Source: Chrysoporthe austroafricana (taxonomy: Eukaryota; Ascomycota; Sordariomycetes; Diaporthales; Cryphonectriaceae). From it: DNA of 64,000 nt. The DNA is taken from contig JYIP02000004.1 in the NCBI GenBank assembly GCA_001051155.2, forward strand, positions 931,576 through 995,575. Direction: 5' to 3'. Made by a program: the position numbers and the translations under genes. The notes beneath the pieces were generated by a model. It made no database searches and was not told the DNA's origin. It saw only the letters and a program-made list of their open reading frames with translations. Positions 1 through 13,197 of this stretch are shown here, piece after piece. Numbering within the stretch: the first letter of the stretch is position 1; every line of letters begins with the position of its first letter.

Positions 1-248
1 ATTTGCCGTTGCATTTGAGCTCTAAGGGAACAAGCCCGAGTAGGAAAACCGAGCGCAAGCAAGTCGTTGGTTCCTTTCCAAAGGCGGACGGCACAGCAAT
101 GTTTCGTCTAGAGATTTTGCTAAGGTTCTTTTCTTTCTTTTTTCTTTTCTCTTCTTTTCTTTTAATATTTTTTTGGCCTTTTTTGGTCGGTTGAGGGTAT
201 ATTGGTTCGTCCTCTTCCATCTCCGACTATAAATCTATTACTAATTTC
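1..248. other. Left-edge intergenic DNA, pyrimidine-rich
   Basis: No supportable gene. A T/C-rich tract at about 120-175 lies just beyond the 3' end of the dehydrogenase gene that follows on the minus strand. Confidence 0.5.
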
Positions 249-1293
249 TCAGCAGGTCCAGCCGCCGTCCACCGAAAGGTTCTCCCCCGAAATGAAAGAG
301 GACCAGTCGCTCAGCATGAAGAGGATGGGCTGTGCCTGCTCGTGCGCCTGCGAGACTCGCCTCTGGATGGTGTGAGCTGTCACATCCGGCATCTCGCGGC
401 CGCTCGCCTTCAGTCGGTTGGTCGCGTTCTCCAGCATGGCTGTCCATGTGTGGCCGGGACTTGTGGCATTGATCCTTATACCTTTGGGACCATACTCCTT
501 GGCAACGGCCCTGGTGAGCCCTAAGACGCCGTGCTTGGAGGCTGTGTAGGGTGCGTTGGCCCCTGTGGCGATGTCAGCTCAGCTGGCCCCTATCCGAGTG
601 GCGCAAACCATTCGACGGCAGGAGAGGAATAACAGGCAGAGAAGGCCCACTTGAGAGACGTACCGAGACCGATTTTACTCAGGATACTGGCAACGTTCAC
701 GATCACCGCGCCCCGCTCCATCCTCTTCAGCTCGGCCCGCATACTGTTGAACACGCCCGTCAAGTTCGCGTTGATCACGGTATGCCATGTCGACGACTTC
801 ATCTCCAGAATTGGCACAGCCTCCGGGGCCTCAAGGGCTGCTGCGTTGACTACAACAGCAGAGAAAAAAAAGGTCAGTATCTTCTGCGCTCCTGTTAATT
901 TCGTCTCTCTGGTGACTGACCAGCTCCGTCCAGCCGCCCAAATTTGTCCACGGTCGCCTGGATCCAGGCGTCCACCGCATCCTCATCCACCAGGTCCAAG
1001 CTGTACGACATCACACCATCCTTTCCGTAATGGGACAGCAAGGCGACCTCGGCCTCGTTCTTGGCCAGGCGCTCCTTATTGCGTCCACAGAATGACACGT
1101 ACGCGCCGAAGGAAGCCAAGGCGAGGGCAACCGAGAATCCCATCCCGGAGGAGCCCCCGGTAATGGCGTAAACTTTGCCCTTGAAGCTTGACTCGAGGGT
1201 GACCTGCTCGGGCCTCAGGCCGGTGCCGGCGCCGGATCCGTCGCCGGATCCGTTGCCGTTGGCCTGGCTTTGGGTGCCGTTGTTATCAGCCAT
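249..1293 (-). CDS. Short-chain dehydrogenase/reductase (SDR), 3 exons
   Basis: Predicted NAD(P)-dependent oxidoreductase of the classical SDR family; the substrate cannot be told from sequence. Exons 1293-921, 849-664 and 562-249 join in frame to 290 aa; both introns are GT-AG. Visible motifs are the Rossmann glycine motif TGGSSGMG near residue 44, an NAAA variant of the usual NNAG, the catalytic serine region VNVASILS, the YTASK catalytic Tyr/Lys motif at the start of exon 3, and the ending LSVDGGWTC. The ATG at 1293 sits in an ACCATGG context; the frame stays open upstream to about 1323 but offers no earlier ATG. The N-terminus is Gly/Asn-rich and low complexity. It is divergent from the rhodopsin-like gene downstream. 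Confidence 0.88.
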
Positions 1294-2385
1294 GGTGGGT
1301 TCGAATTTCGATTCGAGTTTCAAGCCTGCGGGAGGGTCTGTGTCGAGGCCTATGTAAGTCGTTGGTCCTCGAGCAGGTCAACTTTATTTTGGGTTTGTTA
1401 GGTAACACTTTGCGACGCGACCTCCTTTCAACCTCCTTTATTTCCGCCATGGGTGAGCTGCCGTCTGATACATATATGAACTAGGTTATCCGGTGGAGTC
1501 TCGTTGATCACCGGGCCCAGAACGACCAATCCTTCTCAGCGCTCTCTTGCAGAACGAACATCACTGGACGGCAAGAAGATGGGGAACATATCCCCGGTCT
1601 CGCCCGGCCTTACTCGGTATGCAAGAGTTGCGGTGGGCCTTCCGGTTCCTTCTCCGTCGGTTCCTGAAGGGCACTGTGGAGACCAACAGTTCGAGCGTTG
1701 CGCAGCCCATGTAGCATTCTATGGGTCGGTCCGCCGGGAATCGTCAAGGGAATAACTCCTCGTGCCATGGTGAGTGCCGGCCACCAGTGCCCATACCAGT
1801 TAGCCACAGTTGATCATGATTCGAGAACGTTGCTCATCTTTCTGCATAGAGCGCTGGTCCTCATTGGAGCCCAGGGGCTTTCTTCGGACGGCACTGCTTC
1901 GGCGGAGTTACGCACGCCAGCGGTGGCCAGTGTGCAAGGCGAACTACCTTGCTGGTCCACACCGCGGTTTCTCACGAGACCTGATCTGTCGACTATCACC
2001 CGTCAGGGTCGGTGCAGAATCTCCAGTCCCCGCAGATTATTGCTGCATTATACCAATGACATCTATTACAAGGTATTCTGTAACTTCTGCGGCACAAAAC
2101 CTCCGCGTTCCCAGCCGCAGCCAGGGCTATTCTGTCTCCGAAAGGATGCGTTAGACCCTAGACGGTATATACAATACAGCCCAAGAGGGAAAGACGGGCG
2201 ATGGCTTATATCCACCAGACAGTGCCCTCGTCCCCGGGCCATGGTGGAGGCACGCATCAGCTCTCCAGTGGTTATCCACTCCACTAGCTAGGACATACTC
2301 GTCGGTCCTCGAAGCGCCTTCTGCGATCACAGAGTTCCCTACAGCGCCCGGTCTGGTCCAGCTCGCGGACAATCCATACTTCGCC
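1294..2385. other. Divergent intergenic region
   Basis: About 1.1 kb between the divergent SDR and rhodopsin-like genes, so it presumably holds both promoters. I see no conserved ORF or RNA gene. Confidence 0.5.
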
Positions 2386-4228
2386 ATGGCAGCCTTGGCC
2401 GAGGTGGTGGCGGTGGCTGCCACGAGTATCACGCCTGGCATGCCCCCTCCTCCGGGATACGTTTCCAACTTCGTCGACCCCGAGAACATCTCGGGACCAG
2501 TGTACAAAGCAGGATATGCAACCACAAGTATAGCGTTGTACGTTTCCCTGGGATAGATTGTTCTTTCACCCGGGCCGTCTGAGAGAGTGTGTGCAGTTTG
2601 GTTTGAATTTGGCCAGCTTTTCACCTCAACGGCCTAGGAGAATCACACGTGCCCTTTTCGAATCCCTCCCGAAGATGAGGAGTATGTTTTGCTGAGGGTG
2701 CGGATAGCTTCGTCTTATGCCTGCGGCTCTACACCCGTCTTCATATTGTGCAGAAGGGCTTAGGGGCGGATGACTTCATGATATGCGTGGCCATGGCGCT
2801 GTCTCTGGTCTTCATCGGGGTCTCCTTCAAGGTCGCCGACTACGGGCTCGGCGTCCACCTGTGGAACGTGGCCGAGAGCCAGTGGTCCCCCCATTTCCTG
2901 GTCGTGAGTCTGCCCTCCTCTCCGTCGTGCGGCGACGAGGCGTGAGCTGTCCCCGTTTGCTGACCCGCAGGCTGTGTCCGTCTATCCAGTGGGAGATCAT
3001 CTCCTCCGCGGTCTGGGCCGTGGCCGTGACGTCGAGCAAGATCTCCATCCTCCTCCTGTACCTCCGGCTGGCGGTCGAGCGGTCCATACGCCACATCATC
3101 TACGTCCTGTTCTTCCTGGTCGTCGCCTACTCCATGACCTCGGTCTTCACCCTCATGGTCGGCTGCATCCCGCCCGCCGCCAGCTGGGACATCACCATCA
3201 CCGACGCGACCTGCATCAACCGCGACGCCGCCATCTACGCGACGAGCATCATGAACATCTGTACCGACTTCGTCATACTGGTGCTGCCCATCAAGATGTT
3301 CCTCGGACTGCGTGAGTCGGGTTCCCCATATGCTCCCGTCTCCCCACCGGCCCCGAGTCCGCCTGTGTCGTCCTCATAAATTCCTTCTCGTGGCCGGGAA
3401 GCAGTCATGTAAGAAGGGCTTGCTAACGACGAGGGTTCTGATTAGATATGGCAAAGCGGCAGAAGGTCGCGCTCATCGGGCTGTTCATCACAGGCGGTTT
3501 GTATGTAGGCCAGAGAGCCGGAGCCCCTCCAAAAAAAAATCCACCAGATCACCCAGATGGTGCTGACATCCTCTGGAACAGCGTCTGCGTGACGGCGGTC
3601 GTCCGCACAGTCCTCCTGGCCCCACTCTTCGCCAGTGAGGACTACACCTGGAACGTGGTGGACCAGTACATCTGGTGGTGAGTCGAAACTACTCCCCTTC
3701 CCCTTCCCCCCCGCCCGCAGCAGAAACAGCAGCTCACACGCCGACAGCTTCATCGAGATCAACACCGGCATCGTCTGCGCCTGCATCTCGACGCTGAAGC
3801 CCTTCTTCTCGCGGCACATGTCCTTCCTCCTGGGCGGCTCGCAGTCGGCCTCGGCACCGCGGTCCTCGGGCGCAGGCGGCTCCGCCTCGCTGCGGTTCGC
3901 GGACCTCATCACCTTCGGTGGCACCGGCGGGAGCCGGAAGCCGCGGCGCGGCGCTGGCGGCCTCGGCGCCAGCCTCGGCGGCACGGGCTACGAGCTCAAC
4001 AGCATCGCCTGCGACGGCGACGGCGACGGCATGAGCGGGGGCTGCGGTGGCGACACGAGCAGCACGGAGGAGATCTTCGCCGGCCCGGAGGCGGTGCGCG
4101 GCCGCTCCGAGGTCGTCGCCGGGTTCGGCCACGGGGGGCCCGATGAGGACGCCGAGGCCGCTACCGCCGCGAGGGCCTCGCCCCTGGGCATCACCAAGAC
4201 GACGGTCGTGAGTGTGTCGAGGACCTGA
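2386..4228 (+). CDS. Fungal rhodopsin-like (SAT4/PTH11-type) 7-TM membrane protein, 6 exons
   Basis: Integral plasma-membrane protein of the fungal rhodopsin-like domain family, which includes Pth11-type receptors. Exons 2386-2537, 2708-2903, 2990-3311, 3446-3500, 3582-3677 and 3748-4228 sum to 1302 nt (433 aa). The N-terminus has the family's PPPPGYVSNFVDPEN stretch before TM1. Then come a RLYTRL...GLGADDF segment, hydrophobic helices in exons 2-5, SSKISILLLYLRL, a TCINRDA loop, an MNICTDFVILVLPI helix, and FIEINTGIVCACISTLKPF leading into the cytoplasmic tail. The tail (about 130 aa) is Gly/Ala/Ser-rich and disordered. There is no CFEM domain upstream. Intron 3 has a CTAAC branch-site-like sequence at about 3423. 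The ligand is unknown. Confidence 0.88.
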
Positions 4229-5542
4229 CGGACCCCAGGGATGGGGGGGTGTTATAGGCGACTGTAGTAATACTATGAAGCTTGTGTACATTCTCTGCTT
4301 GCCCCTACCCCGTGAGGGGAGACTGGGATTCCTGCGTCGTGTCTGGGTCGCTCTCCCACAGCGAGCGATGGTAAGAACCTTTAGGCAGGACCTGAGCGGG
4401 AGAAAGGCCAGGGGCCAGAAGGCGAATGGGGCCGGGCAGGAGTACGATTTCAGCAAGAAAAAACCGCATCAGAGGTTTCCTTTTTAGTTTGTCTTCCTTT
4501 CCCTCCGTTTTTAAGGCCGGCGTTCGGGGTCGGCGCTCCCTTTGACTGCCTGGCTTTCATTGGAAGCGCTGGTCGGCTTAAAACTGCTACATATACCAGG
4601 AAATGGCAGAGGCACGAGTGAACACGGCACTAACACAGAGACAATAGCACGCACAAGAATGGGTCCGTGATGACAGAAATAGTGGTCGATAATACCTCGA
4701 TGAGGGTGTGATTCGACAACTACCGACAACCCTCCGCCCATACAACCCAATCCCAACCCTCTCTCTTTCTCTGTCTCTCTGTCTCTCTCTGCTCGCATCG
4801 GTGGCTCCTCCCCCCTTCCGCTCCAGTCCATCCGTCTTAAGGGATGGTTGGTTTTGGATTTTATGTACAATCTCGAGTAAAACTTCCAGGCGAGATCAAC
4901 TCATCTGCCCCCTCTCAAACGTGCGCACGCTCGGCTCTTAGCGAAAGACAAGTGCTCATGCTCTTCTGCTATCAATGCTTGTTTGTTGTTCTGAGCATGT
5001 TTTTGCCCGGACTTGTAGTAGACCCGACGCCTGCTTCAACACGAAACACCCCCGGCTGATGATCGCTTGCGAACAGTCAAAGAAGGTAATCATAGAAAGG
5101 AAAAGGGAAAGGAAAAAAGCGTCCCGCAGGGGTATGTGGTGGTATCAATACGTAGAAGTAGGGGGGCTGGCTTTGGCCGCGAAGCAACAAACAGATCCAA
5201 ATTTTCTTTTTTCTTTCCAGTCGAGAGGATGGCTAAATTACGGGGACAAATGAGAGCAGAAGACATAGAACGGGGGCATGAGAAGACAATGTCTCAATCA
5301 GTTGCAAATTTCCATTCCCGGGACAAAAATATCGGTGCTCGCTGCTGGAGAAATGCTGGCATCTTCTGAGCCCCAGGTGGCTGCCGACTGGCGAAGCCGT
5401 GAAGCGGATTAAAAGGTGTTGTAGGGTCGTGAACTTTTCTGTAGGTCGTTCGAGTCGGAGGACATAGGAAACTCTCGATGGAGATGAGGGAGAGATGCTC
5501 GTCATAATTCAGTGGAATTAAGTAATGGCCGGCGACGCGGCC
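4229..5542. other. Convergent intergenic region
   Basis: 1.3 kb between the 3' ends of the rhodopsin-like gene and the ADF-domain gene; it presumably holds both 3' UTRs. A short CT-repeat lies near 4755-4790. No gene seen. Confidence 0.5.
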
Positions 5543-8500
5543 TTATTGGCCGAATGAAGTGTGCTTCTGATGCGCATCTTGGAGGACTATCGGGAAGCTG
5601 TCAGCACTCTGTCCCCACTTCAAGACAACGGGACTTGACTCACTCTGCAGCCCATTGAGCTGCCCGGTACGGTCCTGGAAGGCAACCTGCAGGCCAGAAC
5701 CGCTCTTGAGATCCAGGCACACGCTGTACGGTAGCTCCTGGAACTCGATCTCCGGCGTGTAGGGCGGCTTGAACTCGCTCATGTGGAACCGCTTAAGTTG
5801 CTTCTCGCGAGCAGACACTGCGCCCTTAGGGGGGGTGAGGTGGAGGAAGCCGGTCGAGTCCAGGGACATGGTCCTCCGCTTCCAGAGGAGGTTCTCGGGG
5901 AACTGCACGTTGACATCACCCATATCGGCGACTACGTTCAACACGCCGGCTGTGGTAGGCGGCGTCATGGTCTGGGCCGGCAGGGTCTTCTCGGCGTCCA
6001 GCTCCTCGGCCAGGGGTGGGGAGGTCATGGTGGTACTCTGCTTGCGTCCAGGGCTGAAGGTGCTAGAGAGGCGGCGCATCAGGCGGCTGGCTCGGGTGCC
6101 CTCCTTCGACCTGTTCTCGTCTCCCGACTCGCTCTTCTCGGTCGCAGTGGGGGACAGGAGCATCGAGTCCTGGCTGATGGACTTGCGCCTCGTGTTGATG
6201 CTCAGGCGGCTGAGCAGGGAGCCAGACTGGTGCACCGACGGCGGCCGGGATGGGTTCGAGCTGTCCTTACCAGCCATCGAATCGCGAATGAAGTCTCGAG
6301 CCATGGTCAGCGAGGTCCGCTGGCCGGGCCGGTGGAGGGCATCACGATTGTCCTCACCCGAGACGTTCTTGGAGTCCTTCGACATCCTCCGTTCCTGGAG
6401 CGACTTCCGCGCATCTCCTGCGTGGACCAAAGGGGTAGGCACTGGGGGGGCGTCAGCGGCTGGGGATAGCTCCGAAAGGTCCACGCTCTTCCGGTGGTCT
6501 ACAATCAGTGGCGACTGCTTAAGCTCCATGGAGGTGTAGTCCGTAGAGTCGGCCTGAGATCCGGGGGCCCTGGGGTAGCTCTGACCAGGATCACGAACGA
6601 TCTTGGCCGTCACTTGGACCGTCTCCGGCCGGCCCCTGGGGGCACTGCCGCCTTCAAACACGGACATGCGGCTAGCGACAGATCCAGATCGGTCCCGCGA
6701 TGGTTTTATGATGGCCTCGGGAGAACCGTCCAGCGACTCAGCGGGGGTCGGCGTCCTTCCTCGGTAGATAGAATTTGTCCTCTCCAGCACCGAAGGTGAC
6801 CGGGCTCCATCCCGGACGCTGTTCTGGCGGATGGAGAAGAAAGCAGAGGACGGCCGTCCAGACGCGCCGGTGTTGACAGTGCCGGGTGGGCTCTTGGTCG
6901 CCAGCTGCTCAAAGGCCTTGATCCGTGAGGAGATGCCGCCGCTCAGCTTGCCAGGCGCTCTTGGGGTGAGGTGACCGGGCTGCTGCTGTTGGCCCGTCCT
7001 CTGCTGGAATGCCAGCGAGCCCGATGATATCGATCTCGCGGAGAGGGGTGGGGCATCCCCCACGGACGAATGTGGGCTGTGGACGGGACTCGACACAGTC
7101 CGCAGGATGCGAGGCGTAGGTGGCTCGCTGGGCCGAGGTGGGGTTTCGGTCACTGGAGAGTGAATCATTGTTGGGTCCTCATCTTCATTCGTGGCGGGCT
7201 GTGGTTCGACGGCGACATTCTGAGACTCCTGCGGCGCTTCTTTCTCAGGGAAGAACGAGTCTGTTTGGATGGGCCCAGGTGGTCCAGACCGCTTCTTCTC
7301 GTCAGTAGCGCCGTCATCGACCATGTTGTCAGGCTCATCCGCAGACCTGTCCTGGCCGCTGGCAGACTCGGCAGGAGAGGTGACAATGGCTGGGATTGGT
7401 GAGGGAGCAAGGCACTTGGTGGAATCAAGCGTCGAGTACTTTGAAGTAGGGAGGTTCCATTTTGTTGATGCTGCGGCCGGCCCATCTTCTGTCCTCTCTA
7501 GGGGATCCACACGGCCAGGGCCCGCCTCATCAATCCTCCCATGCTCTGATGTAACATTGGGTGGGTCCTGACCCCTGGAATCCAAGGGGTCCATGGCGGC
7601 CTGACCGGATGGAAGCTTCGAAGCGAATTTGGACGTGGGGACAAGATTATTCTCTGTATCGGAAACTTCCTGAGCGCATTTCGCGTGGCCTTCATCTCCT
7701 GGGGACTCCGCACTCCGAACGTCCAGCTGCTGCTGCTGCCCGGCCTGGGCGACGCCAGAGGGAGAAGATGATGCCCCGACGGTCGCCCCATCGCCAGTCT
7801 GCCGCGTCTCAGCTCCCTCGCCGTCGGCTCCCGCGTGCTCTGCCTTCTCGCCCTGGGGATGCACGGTCTCGTCCGTGGACTCGGAGATGGAGGAGGCTTT
7901 TGTCGAGTCCCCGACCTCAGAGGGCGGGCCGTTCGGTGAGTGCGGGCGCGAGTCGGTCTGGGTGTGCTCCGAGGTGAGGTCGGTCGGCGCGGTAGAGGCC
8001 ACATCGATGGCGGAATCGGCCTTCGTGACGGACATCTGGTCGGCAGCGGGCTTGCCCTCGGTGTATGTAGGGAACGGCTGCATCTTGTCCTGGGCTTCGG
8101 TGTCGTCGGGCACCGGCTTGGGCTCCTCCTCCTTGTTGGGTTCGGGGGCGGCCGAAGGTGTGATCTCGACAGAGGGCACGGTTGTCTCTGGGACTGCGCT
8201 GGCCCTTCTCTTCTTTTCTCTCAGCTGTAGTGCTTTCATGAGCCGGAGCTTCTCGGGTGTCATCGCCTGCTTGACAGGCTGCGAGATGGCGGAGAGTGAC
8301 TTGACCGAGATGCCAGAGCTGGTGGCGGGCCTGCCCTCGCTGGTATGCGGCCGGAGGGCGAGCGGGGAGTGTTCAGGGATGGAGGCGGTCGGGGCTAGGA
8401 GGTTGTTCTCCGGGGGTTCTTCGCTGATGACGGAGGACGAGTCGTCGTGTGTCTTGGTTCTCTTCCCTCCCTTGAGTGCCAATCTGAGACCTGCGGGCAG

Positions 8501-9713
8501 AGCCGCGACGGGTCGCACGGTGTCACCAGCTGCTGACGACCGCGGCCAGCCGGCCGGTTCGTTCGAAGGTCTCGGCCCGAGTCTGACTCGGGGCTTGCTG
8601 TACAGATATGACGAGTTGCTGTAGTAGTCGTGTCGCGAGGACTGCGTTGACATGCGCCGTGGGAGGTCGTGGTCGAAGGACTTGGCTGGCGAGGCCGGTC
8701 GTGGTAAGCCACTAAAAGAAGGAGGTTCGGCGGTGTCGGCGAAGGTCGAGCCCTTGGGCGAGGTCGCGAGGCTCGGGTCGAGTGTCACAGGTGGGCCCGT
8801 GATCGGCGACCGCGGTCGCGCCGGGCTGTCTTCAATCTCGCCTTGCTGATCCTGCTCTTCGACCACAGATTGCCGCTTGGCCTCGCGCTGTTCCTCCTCC
8901 TCCCCCTCCTCAGCTATCTCCACCAGCCTCCGCCGCCGCAGGGAGCTCTGAGAGGACGACGTAGACGCGGAGGCCGTGTGTAGCGAGCAGGCGTTGGACA
9001 GCTTGACCTCGCTGAGGTCCCTGCCGTCGGCGATGTCGATGGTCGTCTCGCAGGGGCCGAAGCGGTCGCAGACGGCATTGAAATGAACGGTGCTCCGTGC
9101 TGTGTGAAAATAGCAATTACGGTTAGCCGGGTACGAACGGTGAGGCGATGATAATCAGGGGGGGGGGGCAGTCAGCAAGGCCGCCCGCCGCAGCGCAGCA
9201 CAGCACAGCACAGCGCAGCGCGGCCGGACGGCGGCTCTCCTCCTGCTCGTTCGTGTGGGCGACCACCAACCTTGGATCAGCCGAGAGCAGCCCTCGGGCA
9301 TGTATTTGAGGAGGACGTTCCTCCTCCTGTACCTCAGGAACCCGAAGAGCGGCGACGTCTCCTCGTACTGCTCGATGTGGGAGCGCATCTCCACCACGCC
9401 GCCGCTCCCCTTGGCTAGGATCTCGACCTCATCGCGGCTGGCATACCGGAGCAGGAACCTGTGAGGGCGGGCAGCGTCAGATTAGCGACTGATCTGTGCG
9501 TGCGACGCACGATCGACCGAGATTGGCAATCAGAAGGGGAGGGGGCGCGCGCCATGAACAGGACCCGGGGGGGGGGGTTTAGAGGGAAGGGGGGGCGCAA
9601 TCCCGCCCGCCTCGGCCGTAGCTTTTTCAACAGACGTACCATCCTCCCGCCTCGGCCACCGCAGCCTCGTGGGCCTCCTTGACCCTGGCGTCGTCCAGGC
9701 CATTCAGCGACAT
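5543..9713 (-). CDS. ADF/cofilin-homology domain protein with a long disordered region, 3 exons
   Basis: Probable actin-cytoskeleton adaptor. Exons 9713-9640, 9458-9271 and 9099-5543 sum to 3819 nt, exactly 1272 aa plus stop. The start MSLNGLDDARVKEAHEA, the region around YEETSPLFGFLRYRRRNV, and VHFNAVCDRFGP fit an N-terminal actin-depolymerizing-factor homology fold (about residues 1-145). It is followed by an acidic EEGEEEEQ patch and about 950 residues of Ser/Pro/Glu-rich disorder. A conserved-looking C-terminal segment (about 1150-1272; WKRRTMSL ... PPYTPEIEFQELPYSVCLDLKSG) looks folded and may be a second domain. Both introns are in the ADF part. Family assignment is from memory of filamentous-fungal homologues; the function of the C-terminal part is unknown. 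Confidence 0.82.
9165..9225. repeat. G-run and GCACA/GCGCA short repeats inside intron 2 of the ADF gene
   Basis: A run of G followed by CAGCACAG/CAGCGCAG repeats lies within intron 2 (9100-9270) of the ADF-domain gene. It is simple low-complexity sequence with no coding role. Confidence 0.6.
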
Positions 9714-11794
9714 CTCCGCCTCCGCAGCGTGAAGAAGACCGGATCAGACCAGATCCGGGCGAGATTTGCGTTCCCGGGAGTCAGTCTGGCGGGCTCGGCG
9801 GGCGTGTGTGCCGCGGCACTGCGCTTGATATCGTCGTGGTCGCCGCCTCCTCCTGCTGGTGGCCGTCAGCTCGTCTGCGCAGGGCGGGCGGCTGGGTGAC
9901 AAGGCACACCCTCAGGGGTGGGAGGGCTACGTGGTATCGCAGTCGCGGCGAGGGTCGTAGTGGCGGGCGTCGGCAGTTGCAGCGCGCAGCAGTCGTCGAT
10001 TCGAGCCGAGCGCGACCATGTGGGATCGTTCGTCCTCGGGGGGGGGGCGTTGGTTCTTTGGGGGGGAGGGAGGGCGCGGGCAGCTCGATCAGGCCCGGCG
10101 CTCCAGGGACGTTGTCGACGCAAATCGGTACGATACGGACGGTGGTGTTGTAGGCGAGGACGGCGGATGGGAGGGGGGCGAATATGCTCTTGAGGCCGCA
10201 GAAAGTGACCAGTATGAAAAGAGGAAGCGAAAGATGCAGGGGTAAATTAGTGTGGGAAAGAGGTGCGCCCGCAGGCGATCTGGAGTAAGTAGCAACTGGC
10301 TGGCTGGCCTGGCTGTTCCGTAGTGAAAGTAGGGTTGGCTGCTTGGATAGAGTAAACGTCCCCCGTTCCCACTGCGACGGTGGGCCGTGGGCCTACTTAC
10401 TGCTCCCACAGCTGCTGCTACCTACTGCTCGGCACTACAGGGCGCTATGGACGGCAATGCGCTGGGCAGCACGGCAGGCAGGCAGAGTCAGGCAGGACTC
10501 AAAGCACCGAGACGCGCGAGAGTCAGGCACTCTGTCAGTCAGTCGGGTCGGGTCGGGGAGAGAGAGATGGGCGGGCTTGCGTCGTGAAACCTCAGATGCG
10601 AGAAAGCGGTGCAGTAATTTGCCAATACAAAGCCACCGCCCGCGCAGAGCAATTACAGGCTGGTCCCCCGGGCGCCCGGGGGCTTCTTGACTCGCTCGCA
10701 ACGGCGGCTGGGCTGGCTTGCTGCTATGCATGCTATGGTACTCCGTACAGTCAGTCAGTTACCTTGCTGTGGTACCGGGGTACTTCGTGCAGCGCAGTAA
10801 CCTGTCTGTCCATGGCTTGTCGCCGGGAGCCTACCATAGTTACGCAGCAGTACCATACCCAGTACGTACGTGGTATCGCCGTACGCGCACGGCACCGCGG
10901 CAAGACGAGACGCTGGCTGTCGCTGCGGACGTTACTCTGGTACGCAGTACGTACTGGCTGGCTGGGTAGGGGGTAGCGCGCCAGGTACAGTGGCTATAGT
11001 ACCAGTAGAGGCAGCAGCGCCGCGCTGCGCTGTCCCCTATCCCGCCAGTCCCAGCCCATCCCCGTTTCCCCCCTCTCGTCCCTTCCTCGTCCCTGTCCTT
11101 CCCTGTCCTGTCCTGCCCTGTGTGTCTCCTGCCCTGCCCGTCGCAGAAGTGGCAGGCGCCCAGCCCAGCCCAGGTGAGCCAGCCCAGGTGGTGCCTGCGC
11201 GCACGACCCCGAGTCCCTTCCCTTCCGGACAGGGGGGCCTCGCCAGGGGCAGCCGTCAGGGGGCCGCCCCTGCCCGTGGCTCCATGTTCCTGCGTCGATT
11301 GTCCCGCGGGCCTTCTTTTCCCACCCGCTTGCTTACTTACAGTACCCAGCCAAGCCCGTAAGCAGGTACGTACTCGCATTACTGTCATCACATCACCACC
11401 GCAGAGTACAGCTCCAGTGAGCTCCTGCTTATTGCCAGGCCCACGACAGGTAGCACGGCGTCCGCAGCCCTACGCCCACTCACAGCTGCACCTGTCTAGG
11501 AAGCGCCACCACATCGTCGACGTCCCTCTCTCTCTCTCTCTCCCCGCCGACAGAGCCAGGGCCACGGCACGGCATTCTGCACCCAACGCGACGGCGACAC
11601 ACGGCTCGCCCGCAGGCCCCCCCAATGCAGGCAGACAGCCAGGCAGGCAGGTGAGCGGGCAGGTGGGCAGAAGAGAGTCTGACACGTGTGGAGCGTCCCC
11701 ACCGCCTGCGGCCTGCCTGCGACTCACCGAACCCGCGAGGCGCGCCCACACACCCCTCCCCTCCCCCCCAGAAAACGAAAAAAAAAANCACACA

Positions 11795-11848
<54 letters not shown>

Positions 11849-13197
11849 CCTCTTCCCGCGCCCGCCGGCAAGCCCGCCCACTCACAGCCCGGCACGTCCT
11901 CCTCGCGTCGTTTCAGATCCGTCGACGCAACGCTGTCGTGGACCACTCACCTCGATAGGGAAAAAGCCCGTCCGCCCCGGGCCGCTTATTGTCCGGGTGG
12001 CAACGGGGGAGGGGAGGGGAGGGGGTGGGAAGAGAGAGAAAGAAGACGGCCTCGCTTGCTCGGCCCGGCGCCCAGACGACCCAGCTGCGGCGGGGCCCCC
12101 AATTCATCGAAGATTACCAGTTGATCAGCCCAGCCCACACACGCCGCCTGTCTCATCGCCGCGTGCGCCCCGGCGGTGCCTGCCCCTCCCCTCCTTCGGA
12201 CTCGCCTCCCCCCAGCAGCGCCCGAGGGGGAGGGGGGCACGTTCCCCAGTCCGAATCGGGAGGGCGTCATGAAGATCACCCGGGCGCAACGCGGCGCCCC
12301 GGGCGAGAGCATGCGGCGCCCGACGCTCTCTTCCCCCTCCCCTCCTCCTCGCAGGCGCCTGGCCGCGAGGGGCGCTGTGGGTACGCCGGCCGGTAATTAT
12401 ACTTATATACCATACGTCGTAGGACGGACACGCGCCAGATGACGCGCCGCTGCTGACAGAGCAGCCCGGGTGGGCAGCGCAAAAATCCAATCTCAAATCC
12501 AATCTCGACGAAGTCGCAATCTCGGGCCCCCCCTCGACCCCCCTCCCCTGGCCGCGGGCGTCCTGTCAATGACTAGCAGCTGGTCCGTGCCAGGCCGCCC
12601 GACAGCAGCTGAGCTCCCTAGAACCTGGCCGAAGTCCGTCTGAAAAAAAAGAAGCGCACAGCTCCTCTTACACATACATCCCCTGTGATGCTGACTCCGG
12701 CGGTCAGATGGCATGGCAGTGCCGGGGGACCCGGGGACGGGGGGCGGGACGAGCACACGGGCTGGGGGAGTTTATGGTGCCTAGAAGAGGCGTACCGATG
12801 CATTTCTGTTGCTGTAGCAGGGGCGCAAGCCCAGGAGGCGTAGAGGCCGACCAGGGGTGCAGGCTACATCATACACCCGTCAGGCCCGCCTACGTATGCC
12901 TCGCATCAAAGTATCACAATGACAAAGCTGCCTCGCCTTCCCGTGCCCTTCCCGCAGAGACGCCCACCGACCCGTCAGAAGACCACGCCGCCGTCCTTGC
13001 GTCCCGGCCCGGAGGGCAGTCTGGCCCGACGATGCCATCAAGGCGTGCTTCCTTTCGTGTTCCCTCCGTTCGTCCTCCCATGCCCTCGTATCTTCCTCTT
13101 TTCCAAACTCCTAGGCAGACCCCCAAGCTCCATGTACCCGGCGAGATCGGTAGCCTATAACAAGAGATGACAAGTCGGGGCGAACACCGGCGCCGTG
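9714..13197. other. Long low-complexity intergenic region
   Basis: Gene-free 3.5 kb upstream of the ADF-domain gene. It is rich in short motifs (CAGTCAGTCAG, GGCAGGCAGGCA, repeated GTAC around 10735-10980), C-rich and G-rich runs, and an A-tract interrupted by an N near 11787. Apparent long ORFs here translate to low-complexity or poly-Lys/poly-Phe and are not credible. It probably includes the promoter and leader of the ADF gene and the 3' UTR of the phosphatase. Confidence 0.55.
11776..11843. repeat. Poly-A tract with an ambiguous base
   Basis: About 65 bases of nearly pure A containing one N and a short CACACAC. Together with two similar sites it marks a place where the assembly is unreliable. 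Confidence 0.8.

Noticed and set aside
11120..12124. 334-aa and opposite-strand ORFs over the poly-A tract
   Set aside because: They cross an N and poly-Lys/poly-Phe, with no domain or codon structure.
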